A stretch of 64,000 nucleotides of DNA from Macrothele yani (taxonomy: Eukaryota > Arthropoda > Arachnida > Araneae > Macrothelidae): assembly GCA_039090855.1 (NCBI GenBank), contig CM076991.1:104916021-104980020 (forward strand), read 5' to 3'. Positions 43,678 through 54,877 of this stretch are shown one piece after another. The translations under genes were made by a program, and so were the position numbers. Position 1 is the stretch's first letter. Each line of letters starts with the position of its first letter. Below the pieces are notes generated by a model. That model was not told the DNA's origin. It worked only from the letters and a program-made list of their open reading frames with translations, and did not search any database.

Positions 43678-44595
43678 CCTTCACTGATTTACGTATATAT
43701 GATAGGAGTTGTTACTATGTATTTCAGTACGCATTCCAATTACAATACTTCGCTGTTCTTTTGAGATAATAGAATGACCGCGTGTTTCGGTCTGTCAGTC
43801 GCCTAAAGAAGAAAGAAACTGCGACACATAGTAGTTTTAACCTGCCGGAAGTACCATGGATATTGTTCTTTCGGAAGTAACCACCACTTCTGGTGTAGGG
43901 AAATTCCATTTAGAAATTGTGGCACGGTGCATTTTCTTTCTGGAAGTCTCCATTACCCCGACGGAAAAGAGTGAGCATGGCTCAACGAACTTTGTCATCC
44001 GCCATATGAAAATATGCTTGGCCATTCAGGCATACGTACATTTAAATCAAGGTGTCTGAGCTCTGCTACGGACACATGGATCAAACCATTGCACTGCTTT
44101 GGCCTCCTGAGGAATCGTGACCATGTAAGATGAAACTACGTATGATATCACGCTATCTTCTCTTCTCCATATCCGCACAATTTCATTGCCATAATGCAGT
44201 TCAAAACACGGTTCGTCAAGCCACACAACTTATTCCCAACAATTAAAGGTTTATCACCAGTGTTTCCTCTGTGTTAAAAAACACCCACAACACATACCCA
44301 AAAAACAGTCCGTGCACCATCGATATCCGCAGCAAGCAAGAGAAAACTTCTCCAATGGGACGAGGCCCATCGGAGATACATCTCAATAAATAAATGGACA
44401 GAACGTCATGAGATCTGATAAATTGCGTTTTCAACTGCGTTCGAATTTGGAGACAACAGCACAGTGGATGGATTAATCATGCATGGTCACGGATCTCCAG
44501 GATTAAAGAGACAATTTTAATGAATGGGACATTTATTTATCTGAGGGTTGATGGTAATTGATTGGAGTCAAACTACGCCTGGATAATCTGACGCA
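43678..44595. other. Unassigned spacer
   Basis: No gene or repeat recognised over about 900 bp. Confidence 0.4.
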
Positions 44596-45928
44596 CAAAG
44601 GTTGTTCCATAAAAACTGAGAGTGAAATCACACAAAATAAGGAAATATAGGTACAGGAAAATATATGTTATTCTTTCTCAAAGTATCTCCCCTCGGACGA
44701 TATGCAAAGGTTCAATCGTTCAGTCCACTTTTCAAAGCATGTGGCGAAGGCATTTTGTGGAAGCTGCTTTAGCGACCCCTGCACAGCTTGAATAACGTCA
44801 GCATCTGTGTTGAATGCTGCGCCACGGAACTTTTCCTTCATCGTTGGAAACAACCAGAAAACGCACAGGGTGAGGTCAGCACTGTAGGCAGGCTGTGGCG
44901 TGATTTCAATACTGCATTTCGTAAGAAACTGTTGAACACAAGCAGCCACGTGTGGGCGGGGGTTATCATGGTGTAGGTTCCACTTGCCCACCAGTTCCGG
45001 TCGCTTAATCGATATGAGTCGTCGCAGACGCTTCAAGACTGAAATGCAATACTCAACATTGACGGCAATTTGTTGAGGAACAGCATGCTGGAAGAATACA
45101 ACTTTATGATCAAAGAAAGTTATCATCATCACCTTCGGAGCTGATTTGGTTTGGCGGACTTTATTCGGAGGAGGTGAGTCTGTGTGTTTCCAAACAATCG
45201 TTGAGCGCTTCGTGATGGGCGAAATAATGGACCCATATTTCGGCGACATGCATTGTGTTTAGAAAGTTTGGATCCTTTGCAATCATTTCTTTCCACTCAT
45301 GATGCACCTGAACTCTGGCTAACCATTGTTCTCTCGTCAGGGGATGACGTACCCATCTGGAACACACGCGATGCGGCAGCAATCTGTCGCGTAGAATGCG
45401 GAATGCCGACGTTTTTGAAATATTAGTTGACGCCGCTATGTCTTCACACGTCATTCGTCGATCTTCTTGCATGATTGTCCAAACAGTGTTAACAATACGC
45501 CCCGTAACTACGCTTTCAGATCGACCAAGTCTATGAGCAAGTTCTGCCGAAAAAACGCCCTTTTTTAAAATCATGGTGCCATCTAAAAATCGTTGACTCA
45601 CCCAAACATTTATCTTTGTAATCTTTTTTCATTACATCAACTGTTTCTGGAGCCGTTTTACCCAAACGATAGTAACATTTTATCGCACAATACATTTCAC
45701 TTCTTAACTTTGAATGACTCACCTCCATAGCTGCATGGAGGAATGCAGACCTACCTTAAACAACTGCGCAATAACAAAACCAGAATCGTCTCCCACGGCT
45801 AATAACTGTTGCCATAGATACTTCCTTCATTCAGTTAGTCGTCTGCATGGTTATTTCCCCCTTCTCACTGTTGCCAACTCAAAAAAGATTACTCTCAGTT
45901 TCTATGGAACGGCCTTTGTATTTAAACT
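44596..45928 (-). pseudogene. mariner-like element, full-length ends, transposase broken
   Basis: TIR caaaggccgttccatagaaa at the right and caaaggttgttccataaaaa at the left; a TA follows the right end, a mutated CA precedes the left. On the minus strand: MEVSHSKLRSEMYCAIKCYY, RLGKTAPETVDVMKKDYK, STIFRWHHDFKKG, a frame break, then RRMTCEDIAASTNISKTSAF, HEWKEMIAKDPNFLNT. The first catalytic block (normally GDExW) has been replaced by a deletion/frame break. A last frame has KYGSIISPITKRSTIVWKHT, LHHDNPRPHVAACVQQFL (second Asp) and YSADLTLCVFWLFP, where the expected CDF reads CVF, so the third Asp is lost. The same family has a partial copy at 51.7-52.4 kb. Confidence 0.92.
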
Positions 45929-45959
45929 TTGTTGCTGACCAAGCTTGTCCAATTATCGT

Positions 45960-46600
45960 TGCCCTCTGATCCCGTGATGAAGAATACTTCCAGGACGAGA
46001 ATGCATCACTACAGAAAGAAAATCTTAATCATCAAGAACACGTTGGGCACATTTCCTGCTTCACCAGTTAGCTGATGTTCCTGGGTGTGGTGAATGTCTG
46101 GAGAAAAGTACCTTCTGGACTGCATCGTGTAACAATGAAGTATGATTGAGAGAGCGTGATGGTATGAAACAGTTTTTCGTGGTTCGGCTTGGGCGTATTA
46201 TTCGTTTTCGGTGAAACCATGAATGCTGAATTTTACCTATACGTCCTGAACAGTTACACTAACAACGGTGCGGGCAGTGTGTTGAGGAAGACCCATACCT
46301 CTAAGAGTAGGACAAAGCACCGTGTCCTACTGCACGTGTGGTTACAAATTCATTTGAGGACTTGGACATCGAAAAGATGGACTGGCCAGACCAGAGCCAT
46401 GGCCTGAACCTTACACAGATTCTCTCGGATGAATTGGATCGCGTCGAGTGCGTGTCAGAAGAGATCGTCCAACAAACAAAGCTGAAACGGACACTGCTTT
46501 GAAGGCCGAATGGCGGAATGTATTGGCTGACACACACTCACTCTCACTTAAAGCTTGTGGAAAGTATTCTACGAAGACTAGAGGTAACAGCACAGAATAT
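45960..46600 (+). pseudogene. Degraded Tc1-like transposase (J)
   Basis: In shifted plus frames: EFYLYVLNSYTNN, then ARVVTNSFEDLDIEKMDWPD, QSHGLNLTQILSDELDRVEC, SHLKLVESILRRLE. The block DIEKMDWPDQSHGLNL corresponds to the region that normally reads WPxxSPDLNPIxHLWDELDRR, so the last catalytic region is degraded. Upstream only traces remain (LEEDPYL for the middle block). No TIRs found. Confidence 0.65.
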
Positions 46601-46954
46601 TTATCCGTGACATGATCGAATCCGAGCCCCCTTCCTCCCAACTTATCTACACGGACAGAATGCACTGATGCAGATTTGTCGCCTTGATACATGATTCGCC
46701 TCTGTAGTACGTCACAAGATTATTTGTTGGTCTGCGTAGATATTAAAAGTAGAGCAGTGTATACCTATGACCACTCCTTTGGTTAAAAACCTTCAGCTCC
46801 TTTGCAACGACTCTTTCAAATGAATCATTAACATTATAGTGTTAATCACTGGTGATGTCATGGCAAAATACCTCTCCGGTAATTGGATGGTGAGAAAAAA
46901 GAGATTCTAGCCAGTTGTCATCCGTCTTCCCATGACGAGTTTGTCCGATGGTGT
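46601..46954. other. Spacer
   Basis: No feature recognised. Confidence 0.35.
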
Positions 46955-48500
46955 TGCCGTCTCGGTGCCGTAACTGTCTAGGCGCTGGCTTCTTTCTGAC
47001 CATTCGTCCGAAGTGGGTCTGGGTTCGAATCTCCGTGAGGCATGGATGTTTTGTTTGTCTTACGGCACTGGCTCTCTTCCATTTTTGAACCAGTGGCCTT
47101 AAATTAGAGACGGGTGACTACTTATAGACGATTGAGTTGCTCATGGTGGTCGTTAAACCGCCAAACAAAACAAAAAAATCTGATGGGTTGACTCTCCTTT
47201 ATTTGCAAAAAGTGTCTGTGATTTAGGAAAGGCCGCCCCGGTGGCGCAGGGGTTTAAGCGCGACTATTCGTACGAGATGGGTCCGGGATCGAATCCCGGT
47301 GAGGCATGGATGTCGGTTTTTTTTTGTCGTACCGCGCAGGCTATCTCCCTTTCTTGAACCAGTGGCGCCGCCCCGGTGGCGCAGTGGTCTCAGCGATGGC
47401 CTCTGATCATTCGTCCGAAAGGGGTCCGGGTTCGAATCCCGGTGAGGCATGGATGTTGTGTTTGTCTTACGGCACTGGCTCTCTCCCTTCCCTGGAACTA
47501 GTGACCCTAAATTAGGGACGGGCGACTGCTTATAGCCCATTATTGAGTTGCTCACGGTGGTCGTTAAACCTCCAAGTTAAAAAAAAAAAAAAAAGAAAGA
47601 AAGAACCAGTGGCCCTAAATTAAGGACAGGAAGGTGACTTATAATAGCTCATTGAGTTGCTCACGGTGGTCGTTAAACTCCCAAACAGAATCAAAATTCC
47701 GATGGCGTTGACTCTGTCCTTTATCTGCAACCACTGACTCTAAATCAAGAAAGGCGCAGTGGTCTAAGCGCTGGCTTATAGCCATTCGTACGAGATAGGT
47801 CTAGGTTCGGATGCCGGTGAGGCATGGATGCTCTGTTTATCGTACGGCACTGGCTCTCTTCTTTACTTGGCCTTAAATTAGGGACGGGCGACTCTCCTAT
47901 AGCCCGTTGAGTTGCTCACGGTGGTCATTAAACTCCCAAACAGAAATAAAAATCCGATGGCGTTGAATCTGTCCTTATCTGCAACCAGTGGCTCTAAATT
48001 AGGAAAGGTCGCCTCAGTGGCGCAGGGTTCTAATCGCTGCCTTTTGACTATTCATACGAGATGGGTCCGGGATCGAATGCCGGTGAGGCATGGATACTCT
48101 GTTTGTCGTACGGCACTGGCTCTCTCCCTTTCTTGAACCAGTGGACTTAAATTAGGCGACTGCCTATAATAGTCCATTGAGCTGCTCACGGTGGTCGTTA
48201 AACTCCCAAACAGAAATAAAAATCCGATGGCGTTGAATATGTCCTTATCTACAACCAGTGACTCTAAGTTAGGAAATCCCGTCCCTGTGGCTCAGTGGTC
48301 TAAGCGCTGGCTTATAACCATTCGTCCGAGATAGTTCCAGGTTCAGATGTCGGTGAGGCATGAATGTTGTGCTTGTCTTACGACACTGGTTGTCTCCTTT
48401 CCTGGAACCAGTGCCCCTAAATTAGGGACGGCGACCACTTATAGCCCATTGAGTTGCTCGCCGTGGTCGTTAAAACCCCAATAAAAAAATTAGGAAAGAG
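46955..48500 (+). repeat. Tandem cluster of five SINE monomers, one interrupted by a sixth SINE
   Basis: Head-to-tail SINE copies begin near 46955, 47231, 47750, 48005 and 48268. They are joined by a conserved linker (atccgatggcgttgaatctg, tccttatctgcaaccagtg, taggaaa) that is not part of the single SINE copies elsewhere. Copy 2 is split: its head is 47231-47366 and its tail 47614-47700, around the inserted SINE at 47367-47602. The regular linker shows that these were multiplied as SINE-plus-linker units of about 250 bp rather than inserted independently. Confidence 0.9.
47356..47613 (+). mobile_element. Young SINE inserted inside another SINE, with TSD
   Basis: A near-consensus copy at 47367-47602 (box A gcagtggtctcagcg, box B gggttcgaatccc, A-rich tail) sits in the body of the older copy. 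The duplication gaaccagtggc is present at 47356-47366 and 47603-47613. Confidence 0.93.
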
Positions 48501-48662
48501 CGACTTCTCGTAGTTGTAGATACCTACAAAGAGACTATAATCCCCCTATTAACTGCAACAATAAATAAAATTCTCCCAAGATTTAGTTCTAAGGTTTCGT
48601 GTTACCAAATTTTACATATATTAGACACGAAGTTCGTGCTGAAATTTGTTTCTTCCCTCTTT

Positions 48663-48862
48663 TCTGTTTGTGGGATTTACGACCAACGTGAGCAACTCAA
48701 AGAGATATTAGCAGTCGCCCGTTGCTAGTTTGGGTCCACTGATTCCATGGAGTGGAGGGTGACAATGTTGTAAAAGAGGCAAATCTTTGCCTCATCCATC
48801 CGGGACTCTAACCCGTACCCACTCGGACTAATACTTAGACAACTGAGCCACCGGTGCTGCCG
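48663..48862 (-). mobile_element. Diverged reverse-oriented SINE relative
   Basis: Reverse of the SINE pattern: gtgagcaactcaaagag, cagtcgcccgt, then a different middle, then cctcatccatccgggactct and cttagacaactgagccaccg at the head. It differs from the main family in the middle and may be a related subfamily. Confidence 0.7.
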
Positions 48863-49978
48863 TTTCTATGTTTTGACTGACTGTACCAAATGAGTAAGCA
48901 AAAACTTGTACTCACTCGATATTGTGTGTTCGCTTAATAATTCGCATAGTCAGAAACATAAGAACGGCAGTATATGCATTTAGGGCCAGAGGAAAATATT
49001 TTAGATTAAAGAAATTACCTTAGATAAATATATTTCGATCGTCAATGTGCCATGATGTGTTAACTATACTCAAGTATAATTATATCGTTAGTTCTTTTTA
49101 CATGTTGAAATAAGACTTCCAGGTTGTATTTAAATATTTTGTCGACTTTTTTTGATAAATTAAATTAAATTTCCTTCACGGTATAGTTAGTAAAAGCATC
49201 ATTCAAGATATATGTGTCTGCAATTTCTTTCGAAAACTTTTTTTTCTTTAAAATGTTCTCCCTGATTTATGCTTTGAAAACTTTCAGTTTGAAAGAAGTC
49301 TATAAGTGTCCTTTTTATTCTTTGCTAGTTCTAAATTGTCCTTTTAAAGATTTTTTCCGTATGTACCACGTCAGTTTAAACGCTCAAGTTATTTTCCATG
49401 TTCCCGCAGTTATTAAATCTCCACCGTTATGTAAATGAAGTAAATACCAAGCGTAGGAATCAATATTTGCGTTGAAGAACAGAAAAGAAACGTCATTCCC
49501 AAAATAAAATTCTTTAGTTCATAGGAAAATATCTCTACCCTTTTATTTTTATGGCCCTATCCATTAGTATTTCTTACCTATATATTATCTCCATAACTTA
49601 AGGTAACTATGATGAAGAGAAAAGCACTAAAAGTAATGGAAATGACGTTAATACGATTGAGATGAGAAGAAAGAAATCTGTATCAATATTTCGAAACTCG
49701 GCTTACTACAAGCGCGAGATATCAGTCATATAAATTATGGTTTGCGTTGTATTTTCCAAGGACCTTCCATTAGCACGTCCAAGGTTACCGTATATCATGA
49801 AGAGTCTAACGCTTAGCAGTAATTGCAGCAGCCAATATTGCTGCCATTTCCTAGCGTGTGAGCCACTTTTTATATTAGTTAACTGATTGTTTTATTTTCG
49901 TAAAAACGTTTTGCTCTTTTTGTTACTTCATAAAATATATTTTCGTCTTTTCGCTAGACGGTATTAAACACATGCACG
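48863..49978. other. AT-rich spacer of 1.1 kb
   Basis: No gene, element or tandem repeat recognised. Confidence 0.4.
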
Positions 49979-50188
49979 CATTATTATTATCATCGTCATT
50001 AACCATTGCCAACCCACGGCTGGACGAAGGTCTCCCCAAATTTGTTTTTTCCACAATTGTCCTTCTTAAGCCAATCTCTTCTATGCCATACCAGCATGAT
50101 TTCGAATTTCAAGCACCCATCTCCCACGTGGTCTGGCATCCAGTGTAATATTTCTGTTATCCATCGGTGGTCAGTTTTTCTAGTAATA

Positions 50189-51512
50189 CACAGTGCGTCA
50201 AAGCATTTTTAAGACTGACACTAGATTTCAGCCTACGGTGGCACCACCAGTGTAATCGCGAATGCGTTATAAACCGTGACCATCTGCTTGCTCTCTGCCA
50301 AAAGTACTGCGCAGTTGTTAAAGTAACTCAAACGAAACGGGTGTTCATTAGAGAAGTAAAATTTTTTTCGTGTTGAATTGTTAAGATTGAACAAAGGGCT
50401 GTTATTAAATTTAACGCATCACTTGGTAAAAGTGCCTCGGAAACGTACCAAATGATGAAACAAGTTTACGGTGAGTTTTGTTTAAGTAGATCAAATGTTT
50501 TCCTGTGGCACAAACTTTTTCTGGGCGGAAGAGAAACGCTAGAAGATACTAAGCATACCGGAAGACCAAGTTCATCTAGGACACCTGAGATTATTGAAAA
50601 AGTGCGTGTTTTCGTGAAAAACAATCGATGTGCGTCACTAAGAATGATGGAAGACTCTTTAAACATCAACAAAGAAACGATTCGAACCATACTGCATAAA
50701 GATTTAGGCAAAACAAAAGTCTGTGCTAAATTTGTTCCACACACGTTAACCAATGAACAAAAATCAAGGAGAAGTGCACATTGCAGAGACATCATTTCAG
50801 CCGCTGAAAATGATCCAAACTTCTTAAAATCGATTGTTACTGGTGATGAAACATGGTGTTTTCAATATGATCCGAAAACAAAGCGACTAAGTGCGGAATG
50901 GAAGTCAAAAAGCTCTCCACAAGCCAAAAAAACAAGAAAAGTTCCATCGAAAATCAAAACAATGCTCATTACATTCTTCGATAGTAAGGGTATTATCCAC
51001 AAAGAATTTGTTCCTAGTGGGCAAACAATTACTGGTGAGTTTTATTTAAATGTTTTGAGGCGTTTGATGGGCAGCATTCGTCGCATTTGTCCAGAATATC
51101 GAGATGAAAACAGTTAGTGTTTGTTGCACGATAATGCACCCAGTCACACCTCACTTCTTGTTCGTAGATTTTTGGCGAAAAATAACGTCTGTGTGTTGAA
51201 TCATCCACCGTATTCGCCTGATTTAGCACCCTGCGACTTTTCTTTGTTCCCAAAACTTAAAATGACGTTAAAAGGGTGTTATTTTGATGATATTTCGACC
51301 ATACAAACAGTTTAAAAACAGTTTCGACGCGTGCTTTGGAGGCAATTCCGCAAAGTGAACTGGAACAGGCATTCGAATCATTATGAAATCGCTGTAACAA
51401 GTGTATTGAAGCCGGAGGGACTTATTTTGAAGAACAAACCAAGACAAATGATAATTTCTTGTTTCTATTTCATTTTATAGACCCAGTCTTAAAAATTCTT
51501 TGCCACACTGTG
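50189..51512 (+). mobile_element. mariner element, full length, TA target duplication, nested in RTE
   Basis: The TIRs match: cacagtgcgtcaaagcattt at left; the right end read inverted is cacagtgtggcaaagaattt. TA flanks it at 50187-50188 and 51513-51514. Length 1324 bp, the usual size for mariner. The empty site can be read from the other RTE copy (positions 180-190). Confidence 0.96.
50377..51460 (+). pseudogene. mariner transposase (D34D type), two stops and one frameshift
   Basis: The frame opens at 50377 with VKIEQRAVIKFNASLGKSAS; the expected ATG reads ATT. It runs through FCLSRSNVFLWHKLFLGG, the linker GRPSSSR, RMMEDSLNINKETIRTILHK and VTGDETWCFQYDPKTKR (first Asp). TAG at 51115 replaces what is usually Trp before CLLHDNAPSHTSLLVRRF (second Asp). 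Then PPYSPDLAPCDFSLFPKLK holds the third Asp, 34 residues on. A frameshift near 51313 leads to STRALEAIPQSELEQAFESL, a second stop, and KCIEAGGTYFEE. All three catalytic residues remain. With one stop in its first 246 codons, it is a fairly young but dead copy. Confidence 0.94.
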
Positions 51513-51714
51513 TATGTCCAGCTCATTGCCACTTTAACGATTTTACTTTAATCGTGATGTCTTTCACTGTTGTTATTTTCCTGATCTACGAGTACCACTT
51601 ATGCACAGTGCGGTGATTAAGCAATAGGACTGATATTTAGTAAAAAAGGAATAGAAAAAGAGCAAAACTTAACTAAATATATTTTATTCGATGTGCATTC
51701 CTCCTGCGCAGATA

Positions 51715-52388
51715 CAAAGGCCGTTCCATAAAAACAGAGTATTTTTTTGAGTTGGCAACAGTACGAAGAGGGAAAATAACCACGCAGATGACTAACTGAA
51801 TTAAGGAAGCATCTATGGCAACAATTATTAGACGTGGTAGACGATTCTGGTTTTGTTATTGCGCAGTTGTTTAAGGTACGTCTGCATTTCGCCATACAAC
51901 TATTGAGGTGAGTGATTGAAAGTTAAGAAATGAAATGCGTTGTGCGATAAAAGTTTGCTATCGTTTAGGTAAAACGACTCCAGAAACAGTTGGTTTAGTG
52001 GAAAAAGCTTACAAAGATAAATGTTTGGGTTAGTCAACGGATTTCAGATGGCACCATGATTTAAAAAAAAAGGGCGAGAAGAGAACTCGCTCCTAGACCT
52101 GGTCAACCTGAAAGTGTTGTTATGGAGCGTATCGTTAACACTATTTGGGCAATCCTGCAAGATGATCGACGAATGACGTGTGAAGACATAACGGCGTCAA
52201 CTAATATTTTAAAAACGTCGACATTCTGTCTTCTGCGCGACACATTACTGCTGCATCGTGTGTGTTCCAGATGGGTACCTCATCACCTGACGAGAGAACA
52301 ATTGTTAGACAGAGTTCAGGTGTGTCATGAGTGGAAACAAATGATTGCAAAGGATCCAAACTTTCTAAACACAGTAATAACTGCCGAC
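51715..52388 (+). pseudogene. mariner-like element, 5' half (same family as 44.6-45.9 kb)
   Basis: The left TIR caaaggccgttccataaaaa is beside TA at 51713. The coding strand then gives KLRNEMRCAIKVCYRLGKTT, PETVGLVEKAYKDKCLG, a stop, FRWHHDLKKKG, and from 52122 MERIVNTIWAILQDDRRMTC, HHLTREQLLDRVQVCHEWKQ, MIAKDPNFLNTVITADQT. TADQ is the first catalytic Asp region. At that point the mariner sequence ends and a Tc1-like C terminus continues in frame. Confidence 0.85.
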
Positions 52389-52735
52389 CAAACAAGGACT
52401 GTTACGGCGTGGTTTGACGATAATTTCGCTTCGTGTGTGGTCTGGCCAGCACAGAGCTCTGATCTTAATCCAATAGAGCACCTATGGGATGATTTAGAGC
52501 GCCGCATAAGACGTTTGGGATCAAGGCCTACTACTAAGCAACAGTTAGCGGCAGCATTATACACTGAATGGAAGCGCATACCTATCGCTCTGTTCCAAAA
52601 CCTTGTCAGAGCATGTCTCGAAGGGTCAGTACATGCATTAAGGCCAAAGGTGGACCGACACTGTACTAATGTATATCAACAAATGCTATGTTGTGTTTTT
52701 CTTCTAGGTGTCCAGCGACTTTTGTCAATATAGTG
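52122..52735 (+). pseudogene. Chimeric ORF: mariner N-terminal half fused in frame to a Tc1-like C terminus
   Basis: A single frame of 203 codons. The first about 90 residues are mariner (RRMTCEDITASTNILKTSTF through NFLNTVITADQT). From about residue 91 it reads RTVTAWFDDNFASCVVWPAQ, SSDLNPIEHLWDDLERRIRR, LAAALYTEWKRIPIALFQNL, a Tc1-like catalytic third block (Glu in NPIEHLW) and C terminus. The second catalytic block of either type is missing, so it cannot be an active transposase. The junction is probably at 52388-52395. It is most likely formed by deletion between two adjacent elements. Confidence 0.8.
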
Positions 52736-52738
52736 TAT

Positions 52739-52915
52739 ATATACCTACGTATAGGTGAGGTTTCACTATATATATCTTGGTATAACTGAGAAACGTATAA
52801 GCGAGGCTCCGCTGTATATACCTTCGTATAACTGAGGTTCCACTCTGTATACCTTCGTATAACTGAGGTTCCACTCTGTATACCTTCGTATAACTGAGGT
52901 TCCAGTGTATATGTA
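52739..52915. repeat. 31-bp tandem repeat, about five copies
   Basis: Units with taccttcgtataactgaggt recur, three near-identical copies from about 52814 and two degenerate ones before. Confidence 0.93.
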
Positions 52916-52921
52916 GCCACG

Positions 52922-53640
52922 CTGATGTGATGGCTTCTTTCAATTGCCGAATTTTCCCAGAAGAAAGATTCATGTTACCAACGTCTCTCTCAATATCATC
53001 CTAAGGTGTTCAATTGGGTTTAGATCTGGGCACTATGATGGTTATTGTAGCAATTTGAGGTCACTGTCGTGCTCATTGAACTACTGTTTGATTTTCCGAG
53101 TCTTGTACCATGGCATATTACCTTCCTGAAAGCAGCCTCTTGCATCAAGAAATACCATCCATATGTACGTGCAACTTGCTGATGTTAAGATACCCTCATG
53201 GTATCCAAATGCTGCCCACGAGGTATTAAGGAGCCCAATGCCCGCCATGAAGACAGACCCCATATCATTACACCGATTGCACAAACTTGTGCCTTTAGGG
53301 CTAGGCAACTGGGATCCATTGATTCTTGCTGCTGATTTTATATTCTGGTCCGTCCATTAGCGCGTGTTTTGGTCCTGTTCTCCGTCACGTCCTTAAGTGC
53401 TATATGATACAGCGTGGTAAGCAACGTTACACACAGCTCCAGCGTGTGCAGAAGTTATTCCTAAGGCAAATTCCAGCTCTCGCAGATTTATGTCAGTCAG
53501 TTTAAGAAACGTACCCCGTAAGTGATCCATATTTAAACCTGCTTTCGGAACGTTTATTACACGGGTAGCAGCAAAACGTTGATAACTTGCATATTTCAGG
53601 TAGTCCCTTGCCGCATGCGATTTGCACCTCTGTACGTCAA
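52922..53640 (-). pseudogene. Degraded Tc1-like transposase (K)
   Basis: The minus strand shows, in shifted frames, FQEGNMPWYKTRKIKQ, then FNEHDSDLKLLQ and CPDLNPIEHLRMILRETL, which align with the FQQDN... / WPxxSPDLNPIEHLW part of Tc1-like transposases. In the second block QDN reads EGN, so the catalytic Asp is gone. An upstream frame keeps VMIWGLSSWRALGSL. The N-terminal region is not recognisable. Confidence 0.7.
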
Positions 53641-54178
53641 GTCTTTACGATGTCACCGTATTTAATTCACTGATTTGAAATTCGTGTCAAAAACAGAAAT
53701 TGGAAAGCCAACTTTTAAAAGTAACTAACTAATACAGTAGCTACATTCTTTAAAACGAAGTGTAGGGACTTGATCGTGGCAACGTACATTTATTTTCTTT
53801 TTTTTTTTTACTCAAAATAAAACTTGTGTCGCGCTTAATTTGCCATCATTTGCATTCTGGAGAAGAAGCCATACGCTCACAGATCCCAGGAGCGGGTTAT
53901 GAAAAACTTATATGACCAGTTGGTTTCGCCTGAGGGAGCAAGCGGCTCCCTCAATATGAAAAAAAAACACTAGAATTTTGTGTTGGCATTCTACAATCGT
54001 CCACAAGGCAGTTCGGAAATGAACCCGGTGGCGATTGCACACGATAAGGATATCTCTCTGTGACCGAAGAGTCTGATTCATTGACAACTGGCGTTGTAAT
54101 TAGCTAATAAAGTTTTTGTTGTGTTTTCTAATGTGGATATCGTGAAACAAATATGAACTTTATTTGTGTGACGTCACC
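53641..54178. other. Spacer
   Basis: No feature recognised, apart from a poly-T run near 53800. Confidence 0.35.
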
Positions 54179-54384
54179 AGTCCGTGCAACATGATGGTGA
54201 CGTCACAAACGGGGGGGGGACTTGTCTCTGTGATTATATGGCTTTGTGTGTTCTAAACGGCCTTCGTATCTAGAAAACACAAGCCTATGACACTAAAGTG
54301 ACGAGTTCCTTCTTTAAGTGATGTGTAGCGTGCCTGCCCCACAGGACGCACACGACATAAAGGCAGATAGCGGCAAGAACGAAC

Positions 54385-54456
54385 GTCTGCGTAGCTCAGT
54401 TGGTAGAGCGACTTGTTCCGGAATAAGTGGACTCGGGTTCAAGCCCCTTTGTGGAC
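54385..54456 (+). tRNA. tRNA-like pseudogene or SINE head, copy 1
   Basis: A cloverleaf-like 72-nt segment: gtctgcg/(t)gtggac acceptor arms, a D arm gctc/gagc with perfect box A (tagctcagttgg), an anticodon arm acttg/taagt with an 8-nt loop, and a T arm gggttcaagcccc. The 8-nt anticodon loop and the weakened acceptor stem argue against a functional tRNA. Confidence 0.5.
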
Positions 54457-54805
54457 AAAAATGACGGAGAAATTTACTTCGTTATAATGGCGCCGAACTT
54501 TCCGGATGACCCGGCCGTTCAAGATCTCGCACTGGTGTGATGTTCTTTCCACACCGCGAGGTAGGAAAAATAAGAGAATCCCTCCTTCAGCGCTTCGAAA
54601 AATAAAAGTGTGTGATGTTGCATTCCACACACTAGATTGACTGGGAGTTCTCAAGTGCACGTTTTACAGCGGATGGCTAACTGCCACGATTCATGGTCAC
54701 GGCTGACCCGTTGGCCATGCCCCCGGCCCTCTGTCGGGGGGAGATGTAGCGTGCCTGCCGCTCAGGACGCACACTACATAAAGGCAGATAGCTGCAAGAA
54801 CGAGC

Positions 54806-54877
54806 GTCTGCGTAGCTCAGTTGATAGAGCGACTTGTTCCCGAATAAGTGGACTCGTGTTCGATCCCCGGCGTGGAC
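54806..54877 (+). tRNA. tRNA-like pseudogene or SINE head, copy 2
   Basis: Same structure; here the acceptor stem gtctgcg/cgtggac pairs fully with two wobbles, box A is tagctcagttga and box B is gttcgatcccc. The anticodon loop is again 8 nt (ttcccgaa). It is a better-preserved T loop but still non-canonical, and it sits inside a duplicated repeat. Confidence 0.5.

Larger units (their letters stand above)
49979..51600 (-). pseudogene. RTE 3' end, split by a mariner insertion
   Basis: The pieces 49979-50188 and 51513-51600 together match positions 1-280 of the first RTE copy. On the minus strand they encode the very C terminus (GETFVQPWVGNG before the stop, when read through) followed by a short gatgataataat tail, typical for RTE 3' ends. 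The copy is 5' truncated. Between the halves lies a complete mariner (50189-51512). Confidence 0.88.

Noticed and set aside
50006..50212. 68-codon plus-strand frame
   Set aside because: Antisense shadow of the RTE C terminus running into the mariner TIR.
54385..54877. Two functional tRNA genes
   Set aside because: Anticodon loops have 8 nt and both lie in a duplicated repeat; listed as tRNA-like only.
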